Below, one piece after another: positions 17,039 through 25,147 of a stretch of DNA of 33,627 bases. The notes under the pieces are model-generated. The model ran no database searches, was not told the origin of the DNA, and was given only the letters and a program-made list of their open reading frames with translations. How positions within the stretch are numbered: position 1 is the first letter of the stretch; each line of letters starts with the position of its first letter. The translations under genes were made by a program, and so were the position numbers. Where the stretch lies: positions 1-33,627 of the forward strand of contig FZLR01000029.1 of assembly GCA_900197615.1 (NCBI GenBank). The letters are read 5' to 3'. The stretch is from Rhodospirillaceae bacterium Spongia-Bin9 (GTDB taxonomy: Bacteria > Pseudomonadota > Alphaproteobacteria > Bin65).

Positions 17039-17097
17039 AATTATTTAAAAACAACTTGTTAAATACATTTCTTAAGAAATTAGAAAAATTACCGAGC
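17039..17097. other. Very AT-rich tract downstream of tusA with a 14-bp palindrome
   Basis: The bases from the tusA stop to about 17097 are mostly A and T in an otherwise very GC-rich region. ATTTCTTAAGAAAT at 17067-17080 is a perfect palindrome. No GC-rich terminator stem is seen directly after tusA, so this tract may be the 3' end region of the gene, a protein-binding site or a flexible boundary element. Confidence 0.5.
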
Positions 17098-17145
17098 GCT
17101 GGCGTTGCGTGAAATTCTTCCCTGCCGCCCCGGATCGGCCGTAGG

Positions 17146-17164
17146 GGAGGGTTTGAAACCCTCC
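17146..17164. repeat. Short perfect inverted repeat between tusA and soxW-like gene
   Basis: GGAGGGTTT and AAACCCTCC are exact reverse complements around one central G. It lies 61 bases beyond the stop of the thioredoxin gene at 17226 and is preceded by GTAGG on the + side. It has no T-run. It resembles the dispersed extragenic palindromes built around GGGTTTGAAACCC that occur in many bacteria, but no second copy is in this window. Confidence 0.5.
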
Positions 17165-17225
17165 ACTGCAAAGCTGCCGCAACTCGGTGGCAGGAAAACA
17201 AGGTCCGTCCTCAGGGAAGGCAGCG

Positions 17226-17795
17226 CTACCCCGAGCGCTTCAATTCGGCGCGCAGATACTTCCGGAATTTCGTCTTCTCGTACGCCTTTTCGCGGACGTA
17301 GCGGAACATGATGAGGAACGGCGCCGGCTTTAGATAGCCGGGCATCCGGGCCACTTCGAGGGCCTTGCCGGTCTTGCCTTCGGTCGCACCGACCGTAGCC
17401 GGCAGAAACTGGATCGTCGGCGTGTAGCGGACACCGTAGCGGCGCGCGAGCGCCTTCTCCGATATTTCCTTGCCATCGAAATCCGTCACCGGCCGCGCGC
17501 CCCAGATATCGAGCTGCAGGACGACGAAGTTCGCCCGGATATATTTGCGGATCGCCGGATCGACGAAATTGACCTGGTGCATTTCCTTGCAATAGGGGCA
17601 GCCCTTCTGCTCCCACAGGATGACCAGACGCTTGCCGGCATCGGCGGATTCCTGGAGGTCTTCCTTGAGATCGAGAAAGCTCTGGAGGAACCAGTCCTGG
17701 TGGTACAGGCCGTCGCCGCCGACCTTGACCTCGTCGGCGCTGGCCGCGGCGCCCAGAAAGAAAAACGCCGCGAAAAAGGGAATCAGCCTGCGCAT
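17226..17795 (-). CDS. soxW: Periplasmic thioredoxin-like protein, SoxW type (189 aa)
   Basis: 189 residues. A Sec-type signal peptide is at residues 1-20 (RRLIPFFAAFFFLGAAASA), followed by a thioredoxin fold with the redox motif WEQKGCPYCKEMH (C66, C69) and the cis-proline segment RYTPTIQF. SoxW-type thioredoxins work with the membrane protein SoxV/CcdA to reduce Sox proteins in the periplasm. It lies 11 bases after a longer paralogue on the same strand and is clearly a tandem duplicate: both share WEQKGCPYC, TDFDGKE and VARMPGYLKPA. Confidence 0.88.
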   Translation of the reverse strand: MRRLIPFFAAFFFLGAAASADEVKVGGDGLYHQDWFLQSFLDLKEDLQESADAGKRLVILWEQKGCPYCKEMHQVNFVDPAIRKYIRANFVVLQLDIWGARPVTDFDGKEISEKALARRYGVRYTPTIQFLPATVGATEGKTGKALEVARMPGYLKPAPFLIMFRYVREKAYEKTKFRKYLRAELKRSG

Positions 17796-17806
17796 GGCGT
17801 TCGCTC

Positions 17807-18478
17807 CTAGGATTGGGGCCGGGTCAGCTTGTCGAGGCGGAACGGGTCGCCGCCCTTGTCGTGGATGGCGCGAAACTTGGCCAGCAGGTAGCGCTGAAAA
17901 CTCTCCTTCTTGTAGCCCTCGTCCCTGACGAATTCCATATAGGTCAGGAAATGCGCCGGTTTCAGATAGCCCGGCATGCGCGCGACCTCCACTTCCAGGC
18001 CCGATTTGCCTTCGACCTCGGCGACCGTGGCCGGAAAGAAATTGACCGTCGGCGTGAAGTTCACGCGCCAGCGCCGGGCCAACTCCTTCTCCTCCATCTC
18101 CTTGCCGTCGAAATCCGTCGCCTTGCGCGAGCCCCACATGTTGAGCTGCACGACCAGGAAGTGCTTGCGGATGTAGTCGTTGATCTCGCTGAGCGCGAGG
18201 TTGCGCTTGTGCATCTCCCGGCAATAGGGGCAGCCCTTCTGCTCCCAGACCGCCGCGAGGCGCTTGCCGGCCGCGGCGGCCTCCTCCAGGTCTTCCTTCA
18301 GGTTCAGGAAACCCTGGTGGAACCAGGGCTGGGAATGCAGGCCATCGTCGTCCAGTGAAGACTTGTAGCCGGGCACCCAGTCCGGGTTGTTCGCCCGGAC
18401 CGCGCCGGTCAGGCCGCCCGCCCCCAGCGCCACGGCCGCCGCGCCGCCGCCGATCAGGAATTGCCGCCGCTCGATCAT
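17807..18478 (-). CDS. soxW: Tat-exported thioredoxin-like protein, SoxW type (223 aa)
   Basis: 223 residues. The N-terminus ERRQFLIGGGAAAVALGAGG looks like a twin-arginine (Tat) signal. The thioredoxin motif is WEQKGCPYCREMH (C83, C86), with cis-proline in FTPTVNFF. It is a paralogue of the next gene, but uses a Tat instead of a Sec signal and has a C-terminal extension. It is first in its small operon; the promoter region (18479-18584) is shared with the divergent hydrolase gene and holds an ATTC-N8-GAAT site. Confidence 0.87.
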   Translation of the reverse strand: MIERRQFLIGGGAAAVALGAGGLTGAVRANNPDWVPGYKSSLDDDGLHSQPWFHQGFLNLKEDLEEAAAAGKRLAAVWEQKGCPYCREMHKRNLALSEINDYIRKHFLVVQLNMWGSRKATDFDGKEMEEKELARRWRVNFTPTVNFFPATVAEVEGKSGLEVEVARMPGYLKPAHFLTYMEFVRDEGYKKESFQRYLLAKFRAIHDKGGDPFRLDKLTRPQS

Positions 18479-18516
18479 CGCTCGACCTCCACGCTGTGCC
18501 CGGTTCGCATAAACCT

Positions 18517-18537
18517 ATCATATTCGCGGGTCTGAAT
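18517..18537 (-). promoter_or_regulatory. ArsR-type operator ATTC-N8-GAAT overlapping soxW -10 box
   Basis: ATTC (18522-18525), eight bases, GAAT (18534-18537): a perfect match to the SqrR/BigR-type operator. On the minus strand the downstream half reads GAATATGATA, so a TATGAT -10 box (18517-18522) overlaps it; the same GAATATGATA is found upstream of soxX. The -35 is weak. The site lies midway between the soxW pair and the divergent hydrolase gene, so it can control both. Confidence 0.7.
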
Positions 18538-18584
18538 GTAATAAAGAGTCGGCCCGCCCGAATCAGATAGTCCGGAAGCGCGAT

Positions 18585-19475
18585 ATGCGAAGAGTCTTTG
18601 CCCCGTTTTTGGCATTCCTGCTCGCGGTAACGGCGGCAGCGGCAACCGCCGCGCCGGTGCGTCTGAAAGACGGCGACCGGACCCTGCTCGGCAATCTCGA
18701 GATTCCGGAGGGCATGACGCTGGCGAAGGGCGCTGTCCTGATGGTTCACGGCACGCTTGCCCATCTGGCGCAGGAGACGATCGCCGGGGTCCAGCAGGCG
18801 CTCGCCGAACGGGACATTGCGTCCCTCGCGATTACGCTGTCCTTCGGCGAATCGGCCCGGACCGGCATGTATCCCTGCGATGCCGTGCACCGGCACAAAC
18901 ACAGCAACGCAGTTCGGGAAATCGCGCTCTGGCACACCTGGCTGACCCGCCGCGGCGCCGGGAAGGTTGCCGTTTTCGGCCATTCGCGCGGCGGCAACCA
19001 GATCGTGCACTATGCGCGTGCTGCGGCGCCGGGCGCCCTTGCGGCGGCGGTCGCGCTGGCGCCGGCGACCTGGAGCGCCGAGCGCGCCGACGTTACCTAC
19101 CGCCGGCGTCACAAGCGCGACCGGCTGGCCGACGTGAGAGCGGCCGCCGCCAAAGGCGACGCCCTGCTCAAGGACCATCCGTTCCTGAGCTGCCCGAACG
19201 CCACGGTGGCGGCCAGCAGCTTCGTCGACTATCACCGCGACGACCCCGGCCGGGACACGCCCGGCCTGCTCAAGGATTACCGGGGCGCGCCGCTGCTGGT
19301 GCTGGCCGGGCAGGAAGACAAGGTCGTGCCCGACCTTGCCGCACGCATGCCGACGGTGAATAACCCGCGCGTCAGCTTCGCGACGATCGAGGAAGCCGAT
19401 CACATGTTCCTGGATTTCTATGCCGAGGATGTCGCCGACCGGGCGGTCGAATTCCTGAAGGACAGGTTCCGATGA
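18585..19475 (+). CDS. Secreted alpha/beta hydrolase of the sulfur locus
   Basis: 296 residues with an N-terminal signal peptide (cleavage near residues 20-23). An alpha/beta-hydrolase fold is shown by the oxyanion region MVHGTLAHLAQE, the nucleophile elbow FGHSRGGNQ (S134), a likely acid in GQEDKVVPD and a catalytic His in EADHMFLDF near the end. The substrate is unknown. It is preceded by a GGAAG site, co-translated with the next gene through an ATGA overlap, and divergent from the soxW pair at an operator of the sulfur regulon, which suggests a job in periplasmic sulfur metabolism. Confidence 0.85.
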   Translation: MRRVFAPFLAFLLAVTAAAATAAPVRLKDGDRTLLGNLEIPEGMTLAKGAVLMVHGTLAHLAQETIAGVQQALAERDIASLAITLSFGESARTGMYPCDAVHRHKHSNAVREIALWHTWLTRRGAGKVAVFGHSRGGNQIVHYARAAAPGALAAAVALAPATWSAERADVTYRRRHKRDRLADVRAAAAKGDALLKDHPFLSCPNATVAASSFVDYHRDDPGRDTPGLLKDYRGAPLLVLAGQEDKVVPDLAARMPTVNNPRVSFATIEEADHMFLDFYAEDVADRAVEFLKDRFR

Positions 19476-20188
19476 GGGCGCTGCTGCTCAGCCTGGTGCT
19501 GGCGCTGGCCGCCGGGCCGGCAGCTGCCGATGCGCTGCAGGATTACCACCGCGCGGTCGGCGCGGCGATGCAGCATGTCCGCCTCGCGCAATTCTATCTG
19601 CGCACCGGCAATCTGGCGGTTGCCGGCACGGAGCTGGACCAGGCGACGGACAGATGGGCCGGCGTGACGGCGTCTTTCGGAGCGAAGCCGCCCGGCAAGC
19701 TGTCCGGCGACAGCGCATTCAAGGGCGATCTCGACGCCGTGTCGAGCGCGCTGCAATCCGCACTCGCCGCCGTCGACGACGACGAACGTGATGCCGCCGT
19801 CCGCCATCTGAAGCCGGTCGCCGGCCGGCTGGCGGCGCTGCGCAAGCGCAACGGCCTGTGGATCTACAGCGACTGCATCGCCGCGATGAACCGCGCGATG
19901 GACGGCGCGTGGGTCTACCGCCGGAAACCGCCGGATTTTACCGACGCCGCGCAAGTCGCCAAAATGGACAAGCGCCTTGCCGCGCTGGAGCACTGGTACA
20001 AGCGCTGCCACCGCGAAGCCGGGCCGCGCGAACGCGCAAATCCCGCTTTCGAACGGTTATTCCCGGGCAGCCTGGAGAGCATCGAGCGCCTGCTGCGCTC
20101 AGCGGAGGAAAGGAGCGCCGGGCGCATGATCAGCAACCTGCGCGAACTCAAGTCCTTCGACCGGCTGATCTGGCTCTATCTGGGTTAG
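19472..20188 (+). CDS. Secreted helical protein of unknown function (238 aa), coupled to hydrolase
   Basis: 238 residues. Signal peptide at about 1-19 (cleavage near AAADA). The mature part is almost entirely helical, with repeated basic/acidic heptad-like stretches and two cysteines (SDCIAAMN and YKRCHREAG). There is no CxxCH, so it is not a c-type cytochrome despite a helical-bundle look. Its ATG overlaps the hydrolase stop. Its TAG overlaps the TAA of ccdA on the other strand (20185-20188), so the two operons converge without any terminator between them. I do not recognise the family. Confidence 0.82.
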   Translation: MRALLLSLVLALAAGPAAADALQDYHRAVGAAMQHVRLAQFYLRTGNLAVAGTELDQATDRWAGVTASFGAKPPGKLSGDSAFKGDLDAVSSALQSALAAVDDDERDAAVRHLKPVAGRLAALRKRNGLWIYSDCIAAMNRAMDGAWVYRRKPPDFTDAAQVAKMDKRLAALEHWYKRCHREAGPRERANPAFERLFPGSLESIERLLRSAEERSAGRMISNLRELKSFDRLIWLYLG

Positions 20189-20928
20189 CCCGCCAGCTTC
20201 GCCAGGCCGGGAAAGGCCTCCTGGATCCAGAAGCCGATCTCATTCAGCGAGCCGGTGATGAACAGGATGCCGGTGAGGATGAGGAAAGCGCCGAGCGCGC
20301 GCTCGACCCACGGAATAAAGCGCCGAAAGCGCTTCATGAAGCGCAGGAAGGCGCCCGCGAACAGGGCGGCGATCAGGAACGGTACGCCGATTCCGAGCGA
20401 AAAGACGCCGAGCAGGACGCCGCCTTCGAGGGACGTTTCCTTGGCCGCCGCCATCATCAGGATGCCGGTCAGCACCGGACCGACGCAGGGCGTCCAGCCG
20501 AAAGCGAAGGCGAGCCCGACGACATAACCGCCGGCGGCGCCCGCCGGTTTGCGGTCGACCTGGAAACGCGCCTCTCGGAACAGGAAGCCGATCCGGAACA
20601 GGCCGATGAAATGCAGGCCGAGAACGACGATCAGGATACCGGCGACCGTCGCGAGCACGTCGATATTGTCGCCGACGAAGCGCCCGATGGCCGAGGCCGC
20701 CAACCCCATGGCGACGAAGACCGTCGTGAAGCCCAGAACGAAGAAGACGGCGGCGCGGAAGACCTGCAGCGCCTTGGCCCGGTCGGTCCGCCCCTCGACG
20801 TCGACCTGGTCGAGCGCGATGCCGCCGAGATAGGCCAGATATGGCGGCACGATGGGCAGGATGCAGGGCGACAGGAAGGTCAGGATGCCGGCCAGCAGGA
20901 CGCCCGGATAGGTGATGTCCTCCAGCAC
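20185..20928 (-). CDS. soxV: CcdA/SoxV-type thiol-disulfide transporter
   Basis: 247 residues with six predicted membrane helices. The two family cysteines are in LSPCILPIVPPYLAYLGG (first helix) and GWTPCVGPVLTG (fourth helix). CcdA/SoxV moves electrons from cytoplasmic thioredoxin to periplasmic thioredoxins such as SoxW or SoxS, which keep SoxYZ reduced. The start is GTG at 20928, 7 bases after the soxB stop, at the end of the sox operon. It could be called ccdA; the sox context favours soxV. Confidence 0.9.
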   Translation of the reverse strand: MLEDITYPGVLLAGILTFLSPCILPIVPPYLAYLGGIALDQVDVEGRTDRAKALQVFRAAVFFVLGFTTVFVAMGLAASAIGRFVGDNIDVLATVAGILIVVLGLHFIGLFRIGFLFREARFQVDRKPAGAAGGYVVGLAFAFGWTPCVGPVLTGILMMAAAKETSLEGGVLLGVFSLGIGVPFLIAALFAGAFLRFMKRFRRFIPWVERALGAFLILTGILFITGSLNEIGFWIQEAFPGLAKLAG

Positions 20929-20935
20929 GACCGGC

Positions 20936-22621
20936 TCAGAGGCCGCTGACGCGGATTCTGCCGCGTGCCGGCTGCGTTATGACCTTCTTGCGGCCGATAT
21001 AGCCGGCCACGACATCGTAGATCGGCGGACCCTCGGTGCCCGGGTTGACGGACGCCCAGCCGGCCACCGTGTATTCCTTCGCCGGGTCGATCGCCGCGCC
21101 GTTGCGCATCAGGGTCATGTTGGAGATGCGATGCCCGATCGTCTTGCCGACATCGATGTCGTAGTTCAGCCCGCCGACGCGCACCATGTCGCCGCCCTGC
21201 TGATAGTAGGGATCGGGGTTGAAGATATTGTCGGCGACGTCTTCGAGAACCGTCTTGAGGAACGCGCCGGTGAACTTCGTCCGGTAGACCGCCGGATAGG
21301 TGATCGCGGTCTGGTTGTAGACGTCGTTCATCGAGATGTCCTGGCCGGGCAGCAGCGAGGCGCCCCACCGGAAGCCCGGCGACAGGGAAATCTCGGCATC
21401 CCGCTCCTCCAGCAGGGCGTTGCAGATCAGGTCGTCGAAGGCGCCGTTGAAATTGCCGCGCCGGTAGAGCAGCGCCTCGGTCCGGCCGATGACCTTCTCC
21501 GTCACCGCACGGTGCGGGGTGCGCAATTTGTCGAGCACCGCCTTCATCTTCGGGTCCGGCCCGATGGCGTCGCTGAACAGCGGGATCAGCCGGTAGCGGA
21601 ACGCGGCGACCTTGCGGTTCTTCACCTCGAGGTCGAGCCGCGACAGGAACTTGCCGTGCGATCCCGACGCGACGAGCAGGGTATCCTTGACCCTCACCGC
21701 CTCGGGCAGGGCATCGTGGGTATGGCCGGTCAGGATAACGTCGATGCCGTCGACGCGCGACGCCAGCTTGCGGTCGACATCGAAGCCGTTATGGCTCAGC
21801 AGCACGACCAGGTCGGCTTTCTGCCGCGCCGCCGCGACCGTCTTGCGCACAGCTTTTTCGCGGATGCCGAACGACCAGTTTTCCATCAGGTAGCGCGGGT
21901 TGGCGATCGGCGTGAACGGGAAGGCCTGGCCGATTACCGCGATCGTCACGCCGCCGCGCTCGAAATATTTCGTGCTGTCGAAGACGCCTTCGTTCCATTC
22001 GGTGTCGCGCACATTGCCGGCCAGGAACGGGAATTTCAGGCCGCCCTCGACGATCTCCGTCACCCGGTCGGCGCCGTAAGTGAATTCCCAGTGCGCCGTC
22101 ATCGCGTCGACGCCCAGAGCGTTCATGGCGCTGACCATGCTGCCGCCCCTGGACTTGAGCGAAATGTAGTCGCCCTGCCAGGTATCGCCGCCGTCGAGCA
22201 GCAGCGTCCTGTCCGGACGTTCGGCGCGAATCGCGTTGACGGCGGTCGCCATGCGGTCGAGCCCGCCGAGCCGCCCGTAGGAACCGGCCAGTTTCGCGAA
22301 ATCGACGCTGGAAAGGGCATAGGCTTCGGCGCTGCCCGGCGTCAGCCCGTATTTCTTCAGGAGCGCCGCGCCGGTGATGTGCGGCGGCAGGCCTTTGACT
22401 CCGCCGACGCCGATATTGACCGACGGCTCGCGGAAATAGAGCGGCGAGAGCTGGGCGTGGATATCGGTGAAATGGAGCAAGGTCACCTGCCCCACCGGCT
22501 CGAAGGCCAGCAGCGCCTCCTGCGTCAGCTTCTGTTGCGCGGCCAGCCGTCCGAGCGAACCCGAGCCGGCAATGAGAGCGGCCGCGGCGCCGGCTGTCGC
22601 GAAATCGCGGCGGCTGATCAT
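20936..22621 (-). CDS. soxB: SoxB, dimanganese sulfate thiol esterase
   Basis: 561 residues, normal SoxB length. It has a Tat signal (SRRDFATAGAAAAL) and the metallophosphatase motifs HFTDIHAQL (D53, H55), LLDGGDTWQGD, LLSHNGFD and LTGHTHDAL that bind two manganese ions; the C-terminal 5'-nucleotidase-like domain follows. SoxB hydrolyses the terminal sulfonate from SoxYZ-cysteine-S-sulfonate in the periplasm, releasing sulfate. It follows soxA, separated by 100 bases that contain an intrinsic-terminator-like hairpin. Confidence 0.96.
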   Translation of the reverse strand: MISRRDFATAGAAAALIAGSGSLGRLAAQQKLTQEALLAFEPVGQVTLLHFTDIHAQLSPLYFREPSVNIGVGGVKGLPPHITGAALLKKYGLTPGSAEAYALSSVDFAKLAGSYGRLGGLDRMATAVNAIRAERPDRTLLLDGGDTWQGDYISLKSRGGSMVSAMNALGVDAMTAHWEFTYGADRVTEIVEGGLKFPFLAGNVRDTEWNEGVFDSTKYFERGGVTIAVIGQAFPFTPIANPRYLMENWSFGIREKAVRKTVAAARQKADLVVLLSHNGFDVDRKLASRVDGIDVILTGHTHDALPEAVRVKDTLLVASGSHGKFLSRLDLEVKNRKVAAFRYRLIPLFSDAIGPDPKMKAVLDKLRTPHRAVTEKVIGRTEALLYRRGNFNGAFDDLICNALLEERDAEISLSPGFRWGASLLPGQDISMNDVYNQTAITYPAVYRTKFTGAFLKTVLEDVADNIFNPDPYYQQGGDMVRVGGLNYDIDVGKTIGHRISNMTLMRNGAAIDPAKEYTVAGWASVNPGTEGPPIYDVVAGYIGRKKVITQPARGRIRVSGL

Positions 22622-22664
22622 GGATTTGCCTCGCCCCGAACGGCCATTCCTTACCCCTTAATCG

Positions 22665-22698
22665 AAAAAGGGCGGCCGGCCCACCGGCCCGGCCGCCC
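22665..22698 (-). terminator. Intrinsic terminator/attenuator between soxA and soxB
   Basis: On the minus strand GGGCGGCCGG (complement of 22689-22698) pairs with the complement of 22670-22679, with a 9-base loop, and is followed immediately by TTTTT (22665-22669). This is a classic terminator for soxA transcription, located before soxB. Partial read-through would set a lower level of soxB and soxV. Confidence 0.7.
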
Positions 22699-22721
22699 CC
22701 GAAACGGCGCTTCGATTGCGG

Positions 22722-23564
22722 CTACTGTCGAACCGACGGCGACTCGACCTTCAGGCCCTTGCCGCGCCACGCCAGATACAACTCGAGATTGGTGTATTCC
22801 GGCGAGCCGCGCTTGTAGGGAATGGCCCGGATGTTGTTATTGCAGCCGCGGAACCGGCGGTGCAGCGAGCCCAGCTTCTGCCATTTCAGGCGGTAGGTCG
22901 GGAAGCCGTTGGAGTGGCCCTGGCTCAAGAAATCGGCGCGGATATACTGGCCGAAATTCGCCTGATGGCAATGCACGCAGGCCAGGTCGAACTGGCCGCG
23001 GCGCTCATGGTAGAAGTCCTTGCCGGCCTCGAAGAAGGGCTGCGCCTGGCCGTCGATCGAAACGCTGACCGGCATGCCGCGCGATTGCAGGCCGATATAG
23101 GCGGTCATGCCGAGCATCTTGCCGGATTCCCACTTCCACGTCTTGGCCTTCATGTAGTTTTCGCGGCAGTAGTTCACCTGGTGCGAGACCGCCATCATCT
23201 TCTTGGTCTTGGCGGAGTACACCGGATAGCGGGCCGAAACGCCCTTCATGCTCTTCTCGGCAGTCTCGTGACAGCTCGCGCAGGACTTGCCGGCCTTGCC
23301 GTCGACTTTCGTCCACTCGTCGATTCCCTGCTCGACCCACAGGAAGGCCGGGTTTTCGAAATCGTCGTCCTGCAACGCCCGGGTCTTCGGGGTCCGGAAC
23401 CAGTAGCCGGACACCAGATAGTCGAGCGGGCTGTCCTTCGGCGCCTTGACGTGGTTTTCCTTCCGCTCCCACGGCTCGACCGGTTTGTCCTCGGCCAAGG
23501 CGCCGGATCCGGCGCCGACGGCGAACGCCACGAGGGCGGCTGCCGCGATCGTTTTCCGCAACAT
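22722..23564 (-). CDS. soxA: SoxA, diheme cytochrome c of the SoxXA complex
   Basis: 280 residues. Signal peptide at about 1-24 (cleavage at ALAED). Two heme-binding motifs, CASCH (C95-H99) and CVHCH (C196-H200), make this the diheme form. The active-site cysteine that becomes a persulfide and ligates the second heme is in RRFRGCNNNIRA (C241). SoxXA joins thiosulfate oxidatively to the SoxY carrier cysteine. It is downstream of soxZ in the soxXYZAB operon. Confidence 0.96.
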   Translation of the reverse strand: MLRKTIAAAALVAFAVGAGSGALAEDKPVEPWERKENHVKAPKDSPLDYLVSGYWFRTPKTRALQDDDFENPAFLWVEQGIDEWTKVDGKAGKSCASCHETAEKSMKGVSARYPVYSAKTKKMMAVSHQVNYCRENYMKAKTWKWESGKMLGMTAYIGLQSRGMPVSVSIDGQAQPFFEAGKDFYHERRGQFDLACVHCHQANFGQYIRADFLSQGHSNGFPTYRLKWQKLGSLHRRFRGCNNNIRAIPYKRGSPEYTNLELYLAWRGKGLKVESPSVRQ

Positions 23565-23613
23565 ATAGGTTTCCTGCCTGTAGTCGTTGTCCTGCGGGAT
23601 TCCGGAAGCGCCG

Positions 23614-23937
23614 TCAGGCGACCGTGAATTTCGCCGATTTGGTAAAGGTCTTGCCGCCGTCTTCCGTCCAGACGAAATCGATCTTGCCGCTTTTTTCCGG
23701 GCTGATCGCGAACGAAATATACGGGTTGGCGGAGACCGCCGGATGCAGGGCGGCCTTGAAGACGGTCTTGCCGTCGATCTTCGCCTCGAAGCCGTTGATG
23801 ATCTTGCGTGGGATCAGCTTGCCGGTCTTCTTGTTGCGGCGCACGCCGGTTTCCATCTTGTGCGCAATCAGCGTCTTGATGGTGACCGTGTCGCCCTTCT
23901 TGATCTTGCGCGGAACGCGTACGCGGGGTCGTGACAT
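23614..23937 (-). CDS. soxZ: SoxZ, sulfur-carrier complex subunit
   Basis: 107 residues, the usual length, no signal peptide (SoxZ is exported with SoxY by its Tat signal). The family stretches RVRVPRKIKKGDTVTIKTL and GFEAKIDGKTVF and the C-terminal WTEDGGKTF are clear. It forms the SoxYZ heterodimer that carries sulfur intermediates. It follows soxY by 63 bases. Confidence 0.96.
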   Translation of the reverse strand: MSRPRVRVPRKIKKGDTVTIKTLIAHKMETGVRRNKKTGKLIPRKIINGFEAKIDGKTVFKAALHPAVSANPYISFAISPEKSGKIDFVWTEDGGKTFTKSAKFTVA

Positions 23938-24000
23938 GATTCGGTTTCCCCTATGTCCTGATGTCGGTCCTGATGCCGGTCTTGCGGTTCGAGCGGCCGA

Positions 24001-24480
24001 TCAGCCGCCGCAGCCGCCGATCGTCACCTTCACAAGCCGCTGGCCCATATAAACCTTGCCGTCGGCCATCTCGGCCAGGGCGATGAGGTTCTGCGTCTTG
24101 GCCATGCGCATCCTGAAGGCGCCGCGGGCCGCGCCGCTGTTTTCGGAAAACCAGAAGTTCGCCACCTCCGGCCGCGGATTGCCCTCGGCGAAGATATGCA
24201 CGGCCTTGACCATGTCGTCGCCGGCCATCTTGCTCTCGACCTCGAAGCCGACCGGGACCGTATTGCCGTTCTCGGCGATTTCGGGACCATCGATGGTCAC
24301 CCTGCCCTCGATCGGCTTCCGGTCACCGATTGCCTTCTCGATCGCCTGCGCTGTCAACGCCTTGTCGGCCAGCGCGATACCCGGCGTGAACTGGGCGGCG
24401 GCAAAGGCTGCACCGCCGGCGCCGGCGGCGATCAGGAAACTGCGGCGATGGACGCCGCCGGATACATCTGTCTGTGACAT
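24001..24480 (-). CDS. soxY: SoxY, sulfur-carrier protein
   Basis: 159 residues. A Tat signal (HRRSFLIAAGAGGAAFA) is followed by an Ig-like domain, and the protein ends in the carrier motif GGCGG, with the sulfur-binding cysteine C157 on the swinging C-terminal arm. The cysteine is intact, so SoxYZ is functional. It is second in the operon, 60 bases after soxX. Confidence 0.96.
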   Translation of the reverse strand: MSQTDVSGGVHRRSFLIAAGAGGAAFAAAQFTPGIALADKALTAQAIEKAIGDRKPIEGRVTIDGPEIAENGNTVPVGFEVESKMAGDDMVKAVHIFAEGNPRPEVANFWFSENSGAARGAFRMRMAKTQNLIALAEMADGKVYMGQRLVKVTIGGCGG

Positions 24481-24540
24481 GGCTCCTGTCCTGTTACCTC
24501 GTTGGGCCGGCTTGCGTCGGGCGGCCGGCGCGGATGGCTG

Positions 24541-25032
24541 CTACTTTTCCTCTTCCTTGAGCGTCAGGAGATAGGCGACGATATCCTCTATCTGCTGGGC
24601 GCTCAGCATCGTCTTGCCGACGAAGGCCTTGCGCACCCGATGGAACCCGTCGGCCTTATAAAAGGCGGGCATCATCGTGTCTTCGTTCACCACTTTCGGG
24701 TTGACGATCAGCATCCGGAGCTCACCGGCCGTGTAGCGCGATGCCACCCCGACCAGGGACGGCCCGACCTCGCCCATATACGGCTGGTCGACCGGCATGA
24801 CATGGCAGGCGATGCAATGGCCCTGCCGGGTGTTGATGGACCATTTCTTGCCCTTTTCGGGATCGCCCGGCTTGCCGGTCAACGATTCGGGGATGCTGTC
24901 TTCGTCCACGATCTTGTACTTGACCAGCGGGGCCTTGCCTTGGCCGAGGGCCTGCTGTGCGGCGAAAGGAGTTGCCGCAAGCGCGGATGCGAAAAGAGTT
25001 GCCAAGACAAGTCGACCGAACTTCAAACCCAT
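24541..25032 (-). CDS. soxX: SoxX, monoheme cytochrome c of the SoxXA complex
   Basis: 163 residues. Signal peptide at about 1-30. One heme motif, CIACH (C73-H77), and the distal methionine in EDTMMPAFY. The ATG at 25032 is preceded by CAGGAGGG; further upstream open frame has no signal-peptide logic and crosses the promoter region. First gene of soxXYZAB-soxV. SoxX accepts electrons from SoxA in thiosulfate conjugation. Confidence 0.94.
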   Translation of the reverse strand: MGLKFGRLVLATLFASALAATPFAAQQALGQGKAPLVKYKIVDEDSIPESLTGKPGDPEKGKKWSINTRQGHCIACHVMPVDQPYMGEVGPSLVGVASRYTAGELRMLIVNPKVVNEDTMMPAFYKADGFHRVRKAFVGKTMLSAQQIEDIVAYLLTLKEEEK

Positions 25033-25147
25033 GCCCTCCTGACCGGGGCCCGCCACCGTTTCCGGCCGGCGAACCGAATTCCCCGAGGCGGTTCCGGAGC
25101 AGCAAAAGCGCCGCAAATCCGGTGTTCCCACCCGCCGGAGTTGCGGT

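Noticed and set aside
19472-20188. Cytochrome c' or other c-type cytochrome
   Set aside because: Helical and secreted, but no CxxCH motif is present.
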